DNA of 64,000 bases from a bacterium (lineage in GTDB: Bacteria; Pseudomonadota; Gammaproteobacteria; Pseudomonadales; Moraxellaceae). Numbering within the stretch: position 1 is the first letter of the stretch; every line of letters starts with the position of its first letter. The notes below the pieces were generated by a model. It made no database searches and was not told the origin of the DNA. It saw only the letters and a list, made by a program, of their open reading frames with translations. The position numbers and the translations under genes were made by a program. Shown piece by piece: positions 20,545-31,999 of this stretch. The stretch is taken from positions 372,001-436,000 of the forward strand of contig JAQSDB010000011.1 in NCBI GenBank assembly GCA_029945725.1. The letters are read 5' to 3'.

Positions 20545-21611
20545 TCCTCCTCGCGGTCCGAGGCCGCATCATCCGGCAAATCGTCATCCGCCATGTCATC
20601 AAACAAGTCATCTTCAGCGTCAACGATAATCACATCGGTAGGCGCTGCTTCATACACATCACTGCCGTTGTCGGCATCGTCAAGATCGACCAGATCGTAA
20701 CCGCCACCCTCTACGCCCTGGGCACGGGTTTTCACGTGCACCGGGCCAAGAAACTCGGTTTGCACCAGATCAATAATGCCTTCCTTCACCAGCTCAAGAA
20801 TTGCTATGAACGTGACCACCACGCCCAGACGACCTTCATCCATCGTGAACAGGGCAACAAAGGGCACGAACTCACGGTTCTGTAAATGCTCGAGTATCTG
20901 GCCCATTTTCTCGCGCAGGCTCAGGGTTTCCCTGGAGATCTGATGGGTTTCAAAAAGATCGGCACGGCGAAGCACATCCTGCAGGGCCAGCATCAGCTCG
21001 CGCAGGTCCACCTGCGGCAAAGGCTGTTCACGCGTGTAGTCAGGCCCGGCGACCTTTACCGGCCAGAAGTCGCGACCTTCCTGCGGCATGGCATCCATAT
21101 CGGCAGCGGCTTTTTTAAAGCGCTCGTATTCCTGCAGACGACGAATAAGGGCGGCGCGAGGATCTTCTTCTTCCTCGCCCTCCTCCGTCTTCGGACGAGG
21201 CAGCAGCATGCGTGACTTGATCTCGCCGAGCACGGCAGCCATCACCAGATACTCACCGGCCAGTTCCATGTTGATGGCCTGCATCATCTCGACGTAGAGC
21301 ACATACTGGCGCGTGATTTCAGCCACAGGAATATCGAGAATGTCGAGGTTCTGGCGGCGGATGAGATAGAGCAGAAAGTCCAGCGGACCTTCGAAGGCCT
21401 CAAGGAAAACCTCAAGGGCATCGGGGGGAATATAAAGATCGTCAGGGAGCTTGGTGTAGGCCTGGCCGTGAACCAGGGCAAAAGGCATTTCCTGCTGGTG
21501 CACGGCAACCGGTGCCTTGTCTTCCGACACCTCGACAGATGCATCGATATCGACCCGGATGTCCACAATCGCGGCCATTACCAGTTCGTCTTCCTGCTCC
21601 GTTCCGCTCAT
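20541..21611 (-). CDS. scpA: Condensin kleisin ScpA
   Basis: ScpA bridges the two SMC heads. The core FEGPLDFLLYLIRRQNLDI (about residues 74-92), EYLVMAAVLGEIKSRMLLP and the C-terminal winged helix VVVTFIAILELVKEG are all present. At 356 residues it is longer than the usual 250-300. The excess is an N-terminal stretch of about 60 residues and a very acidic C-terminal tail (Asp/Glu-rich over about the last 50). The smc gene itself is at 32000-35500 and is not linked to scpAB. ATG 21611 is weakly supported; ATG 21578 is an alternative. Confidence 0.93.
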   Translation of the reverse strand: MSGTEQEDELVMAAIVDIRVDIDASVEVSEDKAPVAVHQQEMPFALVHGQAYTKLPDDLYIPPDALEVFLEAFEGPLDFLLYLIRRQNLDILDIPVAEITRQYVLYVEMMQAINMELAGEYLVMAAVLGEIKSRMLLPRPKTEEGEEEEDPRAALIRRLQEYERFKKAAADMDAMPQEGRDFWPVKVAGPDYTREQPLPQVDLRELMLALQDVLRRADLFETHQISRETLSLREKMGQILEHLQNREFVPFVALFTMDEGRLGVVVTFIAILELVKEGIIDLVQTEFLGPVHVKTRAQGVEGGGYDLVDLDDADNGSDVYEAAPTDVIIVDAEDDLFDDMADDDLPDDAASDREEE

Positions 21612-21777
21612 GCCACACCATCCTCATTGCCGCTTCACAGCGGTTATGCCACATCACCAGAATGCCCGGGTCGTCATCGTGACCCTTCAGGGCACATCAA
21701 GAGCGACACCCGCCCGCCCCTGCCTTTCATCACATCAGGCCATGTCGGCAGCCAGAGTGTGAAGTGTTACCTGATCT

Positions 21778-22992
21778 TCAGCGATACGCCAGCCCCATCG
21801 CGGCACGTACTTCTTTCAGCGTGTCTTCCGCCAGCGCCGCCGCCTGTTCACTGCCCTGACTGAGGATGCTGCGTATCAATTCGGGATTGCTTTCAAACTC
21901 CCGGGCGCGCTCGCGCATGGGTGCCAGCTCCGCATTAACGGCATCAATCACCGGCTTCTTGCACTCCAGACAGCCTATGCCCGCCGAACGGCAGCCCTGC
22001 TGCACCCACTGCCTGGTGGCATCGTCCGAATACACTTCATGCATCTGCCAGACCGGGCACTTTTCCGGATTGCCGACGTCGGTACGGCGCACGCGGGCTG
22101 GATCCGTGGGCATCTTGCGAATCTTGGCATCGACATCATCCGGCAGCTCGCGCAGTGAAATGAAGTTGCCATACGACTTGGACATTTTAGCGCCATCCAG
22201 CCCCGGCATTTTCGAGGCTGGCGTCAGCAGCGCCTGCGGCTCCGGCAAAATAATCTTGCCGCCGCCCTCCAGTGACCCCAGCAGCCGCTCCTTGTCGCCC
22301 AGCGTGATGTTCTGCTGATCCCGGATCAGCGCCTGGGCCGTGGCCAGCGCCCCGGCATCACCGGCTTCCTGATAACGCTTGCGCAGGTCGGTATAGAGGC
22401 GCGCTGTCTTTTTGCCCATTCGGGTGATGGCCAGCTCTACCGCTTCTTCAAAGCCCGGCTCACGACCGTAGAGGTGATTGAAGCGTCGCGCCACTTCGCG
22501 CGTGATTTCCACGTGCGCCACCTGATCGGCGCCGACCGGCACGAGTCCCGCGCGGTAAATCAGGATGTCGGCGCTTTGCAGCAGGGGGTAACCGAGGAAA
22601 CCGTAAGTCGCGAGGTCCTTGTCCTTGAGCTTCTCCTGCTGGTCCTTGTAGGTCGGCACGCGCTCAAGCCAGGACAGGGGTGTCATCATGGACAACAGCA
22701 GATGCAACTCGGCATGGGCCGGCACCCGTGACTGGATGAAGATACTGCAGGCATTGGGATTGATGCCGGCCGCCAGCCAGTCCACCACCATCTCGAAGCT
22801 GCTCTGCTGGATGCCGCGCGGATCTTCATAGGCCGTGGTCAGCGCATGCCAGTCCGCAGCAAAGAAAAGGCAGTCGTACTCATACTGCAGTTTGACCCAG
22901 TTCTTGAGGACGCCGTGGTAATGGCCAAGATGCAGACGGCCGGTTGGCCGCATGCCTGACAACACGCGCTGCTGGGAAGCGACAGAACTCAA
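21778..22992 (-). CDS. trpS: Tryptophanyl-tRNA synthetase (TTG start)
   Basis: The class I synthetase shows GRLHLGHYHG (HIGH signature) near the N terminus and AKMSKSYGN (KMSKS). A Cys cluster near the C terminus (GCRSAGIGCLECKKP) resembles the form with a zinc or iron-sulfur site found in some bacterial TrpRS. No ATG fits: the only in-frame ATG upstream (23040) adds unrelated residues. A TTG at 22992 has AAGGAG 6 bases upstream and leads straight into SSVASQQRVLSGMRPTG. I therefore call a 404-residue protein with TTG start. It precedes scpA by 166 bases. Confidence 0.93.
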   Translation of the reverse strand: MSSVASQQRVLSGMRPTGRLHLGHYHGVLKNWVKLQYEYDCLFFAADWHALTTAYEDPRGIQQSSFEMVVDWLAAGINPNACSIFIQSRVPAHAELHLLLSMMTPLSWLERVPTYKDQQEKLKDKDLATYGFLGYPLLQSADILIYRAGLVPVGADQVAHVEITREVARRFNHLYGREPGFEEAVELAITRMGKKTARLYTDLRKRYQEAGDAGALATAQALIRDQQNITLGDKERLLGSLEGGGKIILPEPQALLTPASKMPGLDGAKMSKSYGNFISLRELPDDVDAKIRKMPTDPARVRRTDVGNPEKCPVWQMHEVYSDDATRQWVQQGCRSAGIGCLECKKPVIDAVNAELAPMRERAREFESNPELIRSILSQGSEQAAALAEDTLKEVRAAMGLAYR

Positions 22993-23121
22993 GCGGGACT
23001 CCTTGCGGACGAATGTCACGAGGGAAACAGGGAAAAACACAGGCGGCGATTATACGGGCTGAACCCGCAAAAATCATGGTTGTATGCACGCAAAGCGCTG
23101 CCCGGAGCAGAAAACGCGGAC

Positions 23122-23149
23122 AAAAAAAGGCAGGCCGCCTGGGCCTGCC
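23122..23149 (-). terminator. Terminator of the yciV-yciO transcript
   Basis: On the minus strand, GGCAGGCC and GGCCTGCC form an 8 bp GC-rich stem followed by seven T. It lies 130 bases downstream of yciO and upstream of trpS, so it separates the two minus-strand units. Confidence 0.85.
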
Positions 23150-23279
23150 GCAACTCTGAGGAGAAACTCGAAACCTGTACGTTGAAAAGACCTTCATCCT
23201 GACGGTGTCAGGGTGGCAACTTTAGGCCAGAAAACGATCAGCCAGCCAATAACGCTTCGCCATAAAAAGCGCAGGCAGT

Positions 23280-23900
23280 CTAACGAAACGGAGCAGGATC
23301 GCCCCGTCCTTCGCGCAGGATCACCGGGGCGTCGCCGGTCAGATCCACTACCGTGGTCGGCTCCAGCGTGCCGTATCCCCCATCAATAATGGCCTCCAGG
23401 CGCGAGCCCAGACGATCACGAATGATTTCCGGATCATTCAGCGGCTCGGTATCACCCGGCAACTGCAGCGTGGTGGTCAGCAGCGGTTCATCCAGCTCAG
23501 CCAGCAGGGCCTGACAGATGACGTGATCGGGAATGCGGATACCGATGGTCTTGCGCTTGGGATGCAGGATGCGCCGCGGCACCTCACTGCTGGCATTGAG
23601 AATGAACGTGTAGGCGCCAGGCGTATGGGTTTTCAGCAGGCGGTAAGTGGCGTTGTCGACCTTGGCATAGGTGGCAATGTCGGAGAGGTCGCGACAGAGC
23701 AGTGTAAAATTGTGTTTGTCGTTGAGCTCGCGAATACGCGTAATGCGTTCCAGTGCCGGCTTGTCGCCAAGATGGCAGCCAAGGGCATAGGCCGAATCGG
23801 TGGGATAGGCAATCACCGCGCCATCACGGATCAGTGTCACCGCCTGCTTGATCAGGCGGGCCTGGGGATTTTCCGGATGGATGTAGAAATATTGCGTCAT
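23280..23900 (-). CDS. yciO: YciO-type Sua5/YrdC-family protein
   Basis: The 206-residue YrdC-fold protein has AYPTDSAYALGCHLGDK, KHNFTLLCRDLSDIATYA, GAYTFILNAS and KRKTIGIRIPDH. The YciO branch resembles threonylcarbamoyladenylate synthase but its role in tRNA t6A synthesis is not established; it is usually present beside TsaC. It overlaps the end of the PHP-domain gene by four bases, consistent with one operon. Confidence 0.88.
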   Translation of the reverse strand: MTQYFYIHPENPQARLIKQAVTLIRDGAVIAYPTDSAYALGCHLGDKPALERITRIRELNDKHNFTLLCRDLSDIATYAKVDNATYRLLKTHTPGAYTFILNASSEVPRRILHPKRKTIGIRIPDHVICQALLAELDEPLLTTTLQLPGDTEPLNDPEIIRDRLGSRLEAIIDGGYGTLEPTTVVDLTGDAPVILREGRGDPAPFR

Positions 23901-24772
23901 ACTGCCTCCTCTTCCTCAAGGCTGACCCAGCGCCGCCATACGGGGCGGCATTCTGCTGGCAACACGGGGAAACGCCCCAGTTGTATCCAGGGAATATGGG
24001 GGCCGTGAAAGTCGCTGCCCTGCGATGCCTCCAGACCATACTGCACCGAAAGCTGGCCGAGATAACGCACCATGTCCGGCTTTTCGGTGGCCGTCGCCAC
24101 TTCCATGGCCTCACCCCCTTCCGCCGCAAAGGCCGTGATGAGGGCGCGCATCTTCGTTCTTGATAAAGGATAGCGCCCTGGATGCGCCAGTACCGCCGTG
24201 CCGCCGGCATTACGGATCAGGGCAATGGCTTCGGGCAGCGCCACCCACGGCATGGGCACATCGGCCGGCTTGCCACTGCCCAGATACTTGTCGAACGCTG
24301 CCTGCATGGAGCCGACTTTGTCTTCGGCCACCAGCCACTGCGCGAAATGCGTACGGCTGATACGGTCAGGCTCGTTGCCCGCCAGCGCCAGCACTGCCTC
24401 ATAAGCTCCCGACAACCGGCTCTTCTCCTCAAGCTTCATGGCAATGGCCTTCGCGCGTTCACCGCGCGCCACGGCCTGCAGGGCAAGGCCGTCGACCAGC
24501 GCCTGATGCGCAATATCCACGCCCAGGCCGACGATGTGCACCGAACCGCCATTCCACAGGGTGGAAAGCTCAAGCCCGGGCAACAGCCTCATGCCCTGAC
24601 TGGCCGCAACGGCAGAGGCTTCGGGCACGCCTGCCACCGAGTCATGATCCGTCAGGGCCAGAACCTTCACGCCCGAGGCGGACGCACGCAGAACCAGATC
24701 GGTCGGGCTGAGCGCGCCATCCGAACAGAAACTATGTGTGTGCAGATCAACAGCGGGCATGGTAGAGGCCAT
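23897..24772 (-). CDS. rnm: PHP-domain 5'-3' exoribonuclease (RNase AM/YciV)
   Basis: The product has a complete PHP metal-binding set: VDLHTHSFCSDG, LALTDHDSV, GLELST near the middle, LAHPGRY and GSDFHGPHIPW at the C-terminal end. E. coli YciV (formerly TrpH) is a 5'-3' exonuclease that matures 5' ends of rRNA and degrades short RNA and pAp-type substrates. The pairing with yciO matches the enterobacterial and Pseudomonas arrangement. ATG 24772 or 24760 could be the start; both are upstream of the first motif. It diverges from yciB with only 46 bases between. Confidence 0.88.
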   Translation of the reverse strand: MASTMPAVDLHTHSFCSDGALSPTDLVLRASASGVKVLALTDHDSVAGVPEASAVAASQGMRLLPGLELSTLWNGGSVHIVGLGVDIAHQALVDGLALQAVARGERAKAIAMKLEEKSRLSGAYEAVLALAGNEPDRISRTHFAQWLVAEDKVGSMQAAFDKYLGSGKPADVPMPWVALPEAIALIRNAGGTAVLAHPGRYPLSRTKMRALITAFAAEGGEAMEVATATEKPDMVRYLGQLSVQYGLEASQGSDFHGPHIPWIQLGRFPVLPAECRPVWRRWVSLEEEEAV

Positions 24773-24818
24773 GTGAGTGATTTAAGATGCCGCACTTTAC
24801 CACTCAACGCAGACTCGC

Positions 24819-25364
24819 ATGAAACAGTGGCTGGATTTCCTTCCCCTTCTTGTTTTCTTTATTGCCTTCAAGATTCTGGGCATTTTCCCGGCCACCATGG
24901 TACTGCTCGCTACCACCGTGGTGGTGTATGGCGGCATCTGGATCGCTACCCGCCACCTTGACCGCAATCAGGTGATCACTCTGGTCGCCACCGTGCTTTT
25001 TGGCGGCATCACCCTGCTCCTGCATGACGTGACCTACCTGAAATGGAAGGCCACGGTGATCAACTGGATTTTTGCGGTCATTTTTCTCGGCAGCCACTTT
25101 ATCGGTAACCGGGTCATGATCGAGCACATGCTGGGCCACGCCATTACCGCGCCGGCTGCCGTGTGGCGAAAACTCAATATTGCCTGGGCGATTTTTTTCA
25201 TTTGCTCCGGCGCCCTGAATCTCTACATAGCGTTTAACTGGAGCATGGATAACTGGCTGAGTTTCAAGGTCTTTGGCAATCTCGGCATCACGCTTTTGTT
25301 CGTCGTGGCGCAAACCTTTTATCTGCGCCCTTACTTGCCCAAGGAAGACGCCCCCTCGGCCTGA
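24819..25364 (+). CDS. yciB: Inner-membrane septation protein YciB (IspA/IspZ)
   Basis: The 181-residue protein is hydrophobic with about five membrane segments and has the family core [38 protein letters not shown] and LNLYIAF. YciB is an inner-membrane protein that interacts with divisome and elongasome parts and affects envelope integrity. It starts the plus-strand unit yciB-yciI-unknown-mnmC. Confidence 0.93.
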   Translation: MKQWLDFLPLLVFFIAFKILGIFPATMVLLATTVVVYGGIWIATRHLDRNQVITLVATVLFGGITLLLHDVTYLKWKATVINWIFAVIFLGSHFIGNRVMIEHMLGHAITAPAAVWRKLNIAWAIFFICSGALNLYIAFNWSMDNWLSFKVFGNLGITLLFVVAQTFYLRPYLPKEDAPSA

Positions 25365-25411
25365 GTGCATTAACCGGCTCGTCGCGGCCCGATTTTCAGA
25401 GGACAGCACAC

Positions 25412-25711
25412 ATGTGGTACGCAATTCTTGCGGAAGATACACCGGGCACACTTGATATGCGCATGGAAGCCAGACCACGGCATCTCGCCCGCCTCGAACA
25501 GTTGAAAGCCGAAGGACGTTTGCTGCTCGCCGGCCCGCACCCGGCTATCGACAGTGAAAATCCCGGCCCGGCGGGATTTACCGGCAGTCTAGTGGTGGCG
25601 GAATTTGACAGTCTCACCGCCGCGCAGGACTGGGCCGACAAGGATCCTTATCGTGAGGCCGGCGTGTATGCGCAGGTCAGCGTAAAACCGTTCAAGAAAG
25701 TGCTTCCCTGA
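25412..25711 (+). CDS. yciI: YciI-like protein
   Basis: The 99-residue ferredoxin-fold protein carries the family residues: [28 protein letters not shown] with the conserved His, GPHPAID and the Asp in [13 protein letters not shown]. YciI members are small putative enzymes or binding proteins; the E. coli one is uncharacterised. AGAGGA lies 8 bases upstream of the ATG. Confidence 0.92.
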   Translation: MWYAILAEDTPGTLDMRMEARPRHLARLEQLKAEGRLLLAGPHPAIDSENPGPAGFTGSLVVAEFDSLTAAQDWADKDPYREAGVYAQVSVKPFKKVLP

Positions 25712-25720
25712 GAGTCTGCC

Positions 25721-26290
25721 ATGAAAAAAACCATCCCGTTTTTGCTCTGCCTGCTGGCTACCTTCACCGCCCGCTCAGAACCGGCAGGAACACCGGCGGC
25801 AACCCCGGTTCCCGCCACACGGCCAGCTGCAGTTTCAGCCCCCAAAGTTGCGGCGCCACCAGCAACGCCGGCGGCGCTTAAATCTGCCCCCGCCGCTGCG
25901 CCGGCCACCAAACCCGCTACCGCAACCCCAGCGGGGATCACTCCGGCGCCGATCGCGGCAAAACCCGCAGCGACTGGTGCAACCACTCCTGCGGCGGCCG
26001 CTGCACCCGCCGCCGAAATAATCGCAACACCTGCGCCGGCAATCACTCTGGAGCAAAGACGGCAGCAGGAGCTGCTGGCTGATGCCCAGCGCATCGACAA
26101 GGCCAATCACGAACTACTGGCAAAAAACCAGGAACTGCAGCTGCAAATTGAAAACCTTGCGCTGCAAAACAACGTACTGAAGCGCGACAAAAGCTCGGAT
26201 GGCATCTGGAAAGGTGCGCTGGCCGTCATCGCCGGATTCCTGATGGGCTGGTATTTCTCCGGCAATGGTCGTCGCAAGAACAGCTGGTAA
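25721..26290 (+). CDS. Ala/Pro/Thr-rich envelope protein with coiled coil and C-terminal membrane anchor
   Basis: This 189-residue protein is unrecognised as a whole. Residues 1-18 look like a signal peptide (MKKTIPFLLCLLATFTARS). Residues 20-108 are low-complexity Ala/Pro/Thr/Lys. Residues 110-155 form a likely coiled coil (LEQRRQQELLADAQRIDK, ELLAKNQELQLQIENLALQ). A single membrane segment follows (GALAVIAGFLMGWYF), then a basic tail GRRKNSW. The coiled coil plus short anchor recalls the end of the YgiM/SH3-domain proteins, but no SH3 domain is present. It may span the periplasm from the inner membrane. It begins 9 bases after yciI and ends 5 bases before mnmC. Confidence 0.75.
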   Translation: MKKTIPFLLCLLATFTARSEPAGTPAATPVPATRPAAVSAPKVAAPPATPAALKSAPAAAPATKPATATPAGITPAPIAAKPAATGATTPAAAAAPAAEIIATPAPAITLEQRRQQELLADAQRIDKANHELLAKNQELQLQIENLALQNNVLKRDKSSDGIWKGALAVIAGFLMGWYFSGNGRRKNSW

Positions 26291-26295
26291 TCATC

Positions 26296-28263
26296 ATGAC
26301 GGACTCCCTGCGACCGGCCAGGCTTGACTGGTCACAGGGCATGCCTTTCGCCACTGATTATTCGGATATCTATTTTTCCTGTGCCGGCGGTGACGCCGAA
26401 ACCATCCACGTCTTTATTGAACAGAACAATCTGCCCCTGCGCTTTCAGGCGCTTGCCAGCGATGCCGGCTTCACGATTATCGAAACCGGTTTTGGTACCG
26501 GACTGAACTGGCTTGCCGCGCTGGATGCATGGCAAAAAAACAGCCGTCATGGCTGGCTGCATTTTGTCAGTGTTGAAAAACATCCGCTGACTCCCGCCGA
26601 TCTGCAAAAAGCGCAGGGCTGCTGGCCGCAATACGCCGCCTTTGCCGATGCCCTGCAAAAAAACTATCCGCCACTGGTGCCCGGCTTTCACCGTCTCGTG
26701 TTTCCGCAATGGCGCAGCACCCTCACGCTGTTCTGGGGCGATGTCGCCGACTTCATGCCGCGGCTCTGTGCCACTGCCGATGCCTGGTTTCTTGACGGTT
26801 TTTCTCCCGAACACAATGCCGATATGTGGACAGGGGCGCTTTATCAGGGCATGGCTGCGCACAGTCATGCCGGCACAACCCTGGCAACCTTTACGGCCGC
26901 CGGACATGTGCGGCGCGGACTGATAGCGGCCGGCTTTGTCATGGAAAAATCCCCAGGCCATGGCAAAAAACGGGAAATATTGCGCGGCTGTATGGATGCA
27001 GAAAATCTGCCGGCACCCGTCTGCAGGCAGCCCTGGCTGGGGCGCCCGGCACCTCCTGCCGAACACACCCGCTCCCGCCAGGCGGTGATTATTGGCGCGG
27101 GCATTGCCGGTGCCAGCACCGCTGCCGCCCTGGCCCGGCGCGGCTGGAAAATCACCGTGCTGGAAAAAAATCACATCGCCAGCGCAGCCTCGGGCAATCC
27201 AGCCGCCGTGGTTTACCTCACGCCTGCCGCCAGCGGCGAGCAACTGGATCATTTTCCGCAACAGGCCAGCGTACACGCGCTGGAAGCACTCCATCACGAG
27301 CTTGGGCAAAACCCGATCTGGCAGGCCTGCGGGGTACTGGAGCTGGCCGTCGCGGCTCGTCGTAAAAGCGCCGGCCAATCCCGTGACACCATCCCGATGA
27401 CGCTATTGAGCAAAGTGGATGCCCATGCCGCGAGCGTTCATACGGGACTTGCGCTTAAGGAGGGCGGCCAATGGCAGCCCGGCGCCGGCATGCTGGATGC
27501 CAGCGCCTATTGCCGGCATTTACTGAACCACCCCGGCATCAGCGTGCATGAAAACAGGGAAGCCTGCGCACTTGAACTGACAAACAGGCAATGGGAAATA
27601 CGCGACGGCCAGAGCGGCCTGCTGGCCCAGGCACCTGTGGTGATTATTGCCGCGAGTCATGAAGCCCGGATTTTTTCACAAAGCGGGCACTTCCCGCTGC
27701 GCATCGTACGGGGACAAATCGCCACGGCAGCCCCCAGCCCGCTCTCAAAAAAACTGCGGACCATCATCTGCCACCGCGGCTATATCACTCCCGCCCTGGG
27801 CAATGGTACGCACTGTCTCGGAGCCAGCTTTGTGCCCGACGATGCCGCCATGGAAATCCGCGCGAGTGAACATCAGGAAATCCTGCAGCAACTCGAAGAG
27901 GCCTTGCCGGAACTGGCCGCCTCTTTGCCTCGAGAGAACTGGCAGGGCCGCACCAGCCTGCGCTGCCAAAGTCCCGACTATCTGCCCCTCGTCGGGCCTG
28001 TGGCTGATGCGCAAACCATGCAGGTGGATTATGCCGGCATCCAGCACGGCAGACAGAAGTCCCATCCCCTCCTCACAACCTTGCCCGGCCTTTACGCCAA
28101 CCTCGCTCACGGATCCCGCGGTTTTTCGCAGGCCCTGCTGGCAGCAGAAATCCTCGCCAGCGAACTCAACAGCGAGCCCGCCCCGGTTTCACGGAAAGTA
28201 CTGGATGCCTTGCATCCCATGCGCTTTTTATCCCGGCAGTTAAAGCGAATGAAACCCGAATAG
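26296..28263 (+). CDS. mnmC: Bifunctional tRNA mnm5s2U34 methyltransferase/oxidase
   Basis: MnmC completes the wobble modification mnm5s2U in two steps. The N-terminal part (about residues 1-245) is the methyltransferase, with FGTGLNWLAALDAW and WFLDGFSPEHNADMW. From about 256 is the FAD oxidase, with VIIGAGIAGASTAAALARRG and AASGNPAAVVYLTPA. At 655 residues it is a full-length two-domain protein. It follows the Ala/Pro-rich gene by five bases. Confidence 0.95.
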   Translation: MTDSLRPARLDWSQGMPFATDYSDIYFSCAGGDAETIHVFIEQNNLPLRFQALASDAGFTIIETGFGTGLNWLAALDAWQKNSRHGWLHFVSVEKHPLTPADLQKAQGCWPQYAAFADALQKNYPPLVPGFHRLVFPQWRSTLTLFWGDVADFMPRLCATADAWFLDGFSPEHNADMWTGALYQGMAAHSHAGTTLATFTAAGHVRRGLIAAGFVMEKSPGHGKKREILRGCMDAENLPAPVCRQPWLGRPAPPAEHTRSRQAVIIGAGIAGASTAAALARRGWKITVLEKNHIASAASGNPAAVVYLTPAASGEQLDHFPQQASVHALEALHHELGQNPIWQACGVLELAVAARRKSAGQSRDTIPMTLLSKVDAHAASVHTGLALKEGGQWQPGAGMLDASAYCRHLLNHPGISVHENREACALELTNRQWEIRDGQSGLLAQAPVVIIAASHEARIFSQSGHFPLRIVRGQIATAAPSPLSKKLRTIICHRGYITPALGNGTHCLGASFVPDDAAMEIRASEHQEILQQLEEALPELAASLPRENWQGRTSLRCQSPDYLPLVGPVADAQTMQVDYAGIQHGRQKSHPLLTTLPGLYANLAHGSRGFSQALLAAEILASELNSEPAPVSRKVLDALHPMRFLSRQLKRMKPE

Positions 28264-28339
28264 GATTCACCTAAATCCAGACCTGCGCCTGGGGTAATGC
28301 CTGAGAGAATCCGCCAATCAAAAACCACTCTTGCACATG

Positions 28340-28363
28340 AAAAAAAAGACAGCCGCTTGCGGC
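28340..28363 (-). terminator. Probable terminator after the smc-zipA-ligA unit
   Basis: On the minus strand, GCCGC-AA-GCGGC is followed four bases later by eight T. The stem is short, so strength is uncertain. It lies about 120 bases past the last gene of the minus-strand unit, inside an otherwise featureless 216-base gap. Confidence 0.5.
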
Positions 28364-28479
28364 GTGGCCCGGTGCAGGGTTTCTGGCGCATTCCGGAAAA
28401 ATTCCCTTGAGGCAGGATGACAGGCTTTTGTATGGCAACTGCCCTGGACGACTGAGTGATGCGGGCAATGCCACATCAC

Positions 28480-28917
28480 TCAGCGCCGCCTGGCGACAAC
28501 CCCGCCCTCACGTTCCCACTCGCAACGCACCTGCAGGCTGTCGCCTGGCTCGTGGTATTCGCCCGCGGCCTCCCAGATAAAGGTATGCATGCCGGACAGT
28601 TCGGTTTCAAGATGCACCTTGGCGCTGACCCAGTACATTTGCGCCAGCAGGAACTCGAATTTTTTCATCCAGAGTTCCCATTCGTATTCAACAGCGCGAT
28701 AGCTGGCACCGAAGTGAATGACCTGGGTTTGATAAGTGCCGGCCATTTCATCAAAACCGGAAATACCGAACATTTCACGGCAAATGAACGGCCAGCCATC
28801 GGCATCGGGCAATGCCTCAACCACCTTGCGATTGTGGGCACGGCGAACACGGCGCTCCATCTGCGTGCCAAAAGCGATATCCCGTACCACACCGTAAACG
28901 ATTGATTCCTGATCCAC
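28480..28917 (-). CDS. Conserved small protein of unknown function downstream of ligA
   Basis: The 145-residue product is not one I recognise by fold. It is a soluble-looking protein rich in aromatic and acidic residues, with a dense central block (YEWELWMKKFEFLLAQMYWV), followed by KVHLETELSG and a Trp/Glu/Arg end. There is no signal peptide or membrane segment. It starts 12 bases after the ligA stop, so it is surely in the smc-zipA-ligA operon. An uncharacterised gene at this place is also found in Pseudomonas. The opposite-strand frame of similar length has poorer amino-acid composition and was not chosen. Confidence 0.75.
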   Translation of the reverse strand: MDQESIVYGVVRDIAFGTQMERRVRRAHNRKVVEALPDADGWPFICREMFGISGFDEMAGTYQTQVIHFGASYRAVEYEWELWMKKFEFLLAQMYWVSAKVHLETELSGMHTFIWEAAGEYHEPGDSLQVRCEWEREGGVVARRR

Positions 28918-28928
28918 GCTACCCCCGT

Positions 28929-31989
<3,061 letters not shown>

Positions 31990-31999
31990 GGTGACTCCC

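Noticed and set aside
28456-28905. Plus-strand 149-codon frame overlapping the unknown gene after ligA
   Set aside because: The minus-strand frame has more protein-like composition and sits 12 bases after ligA in the same operon direction.
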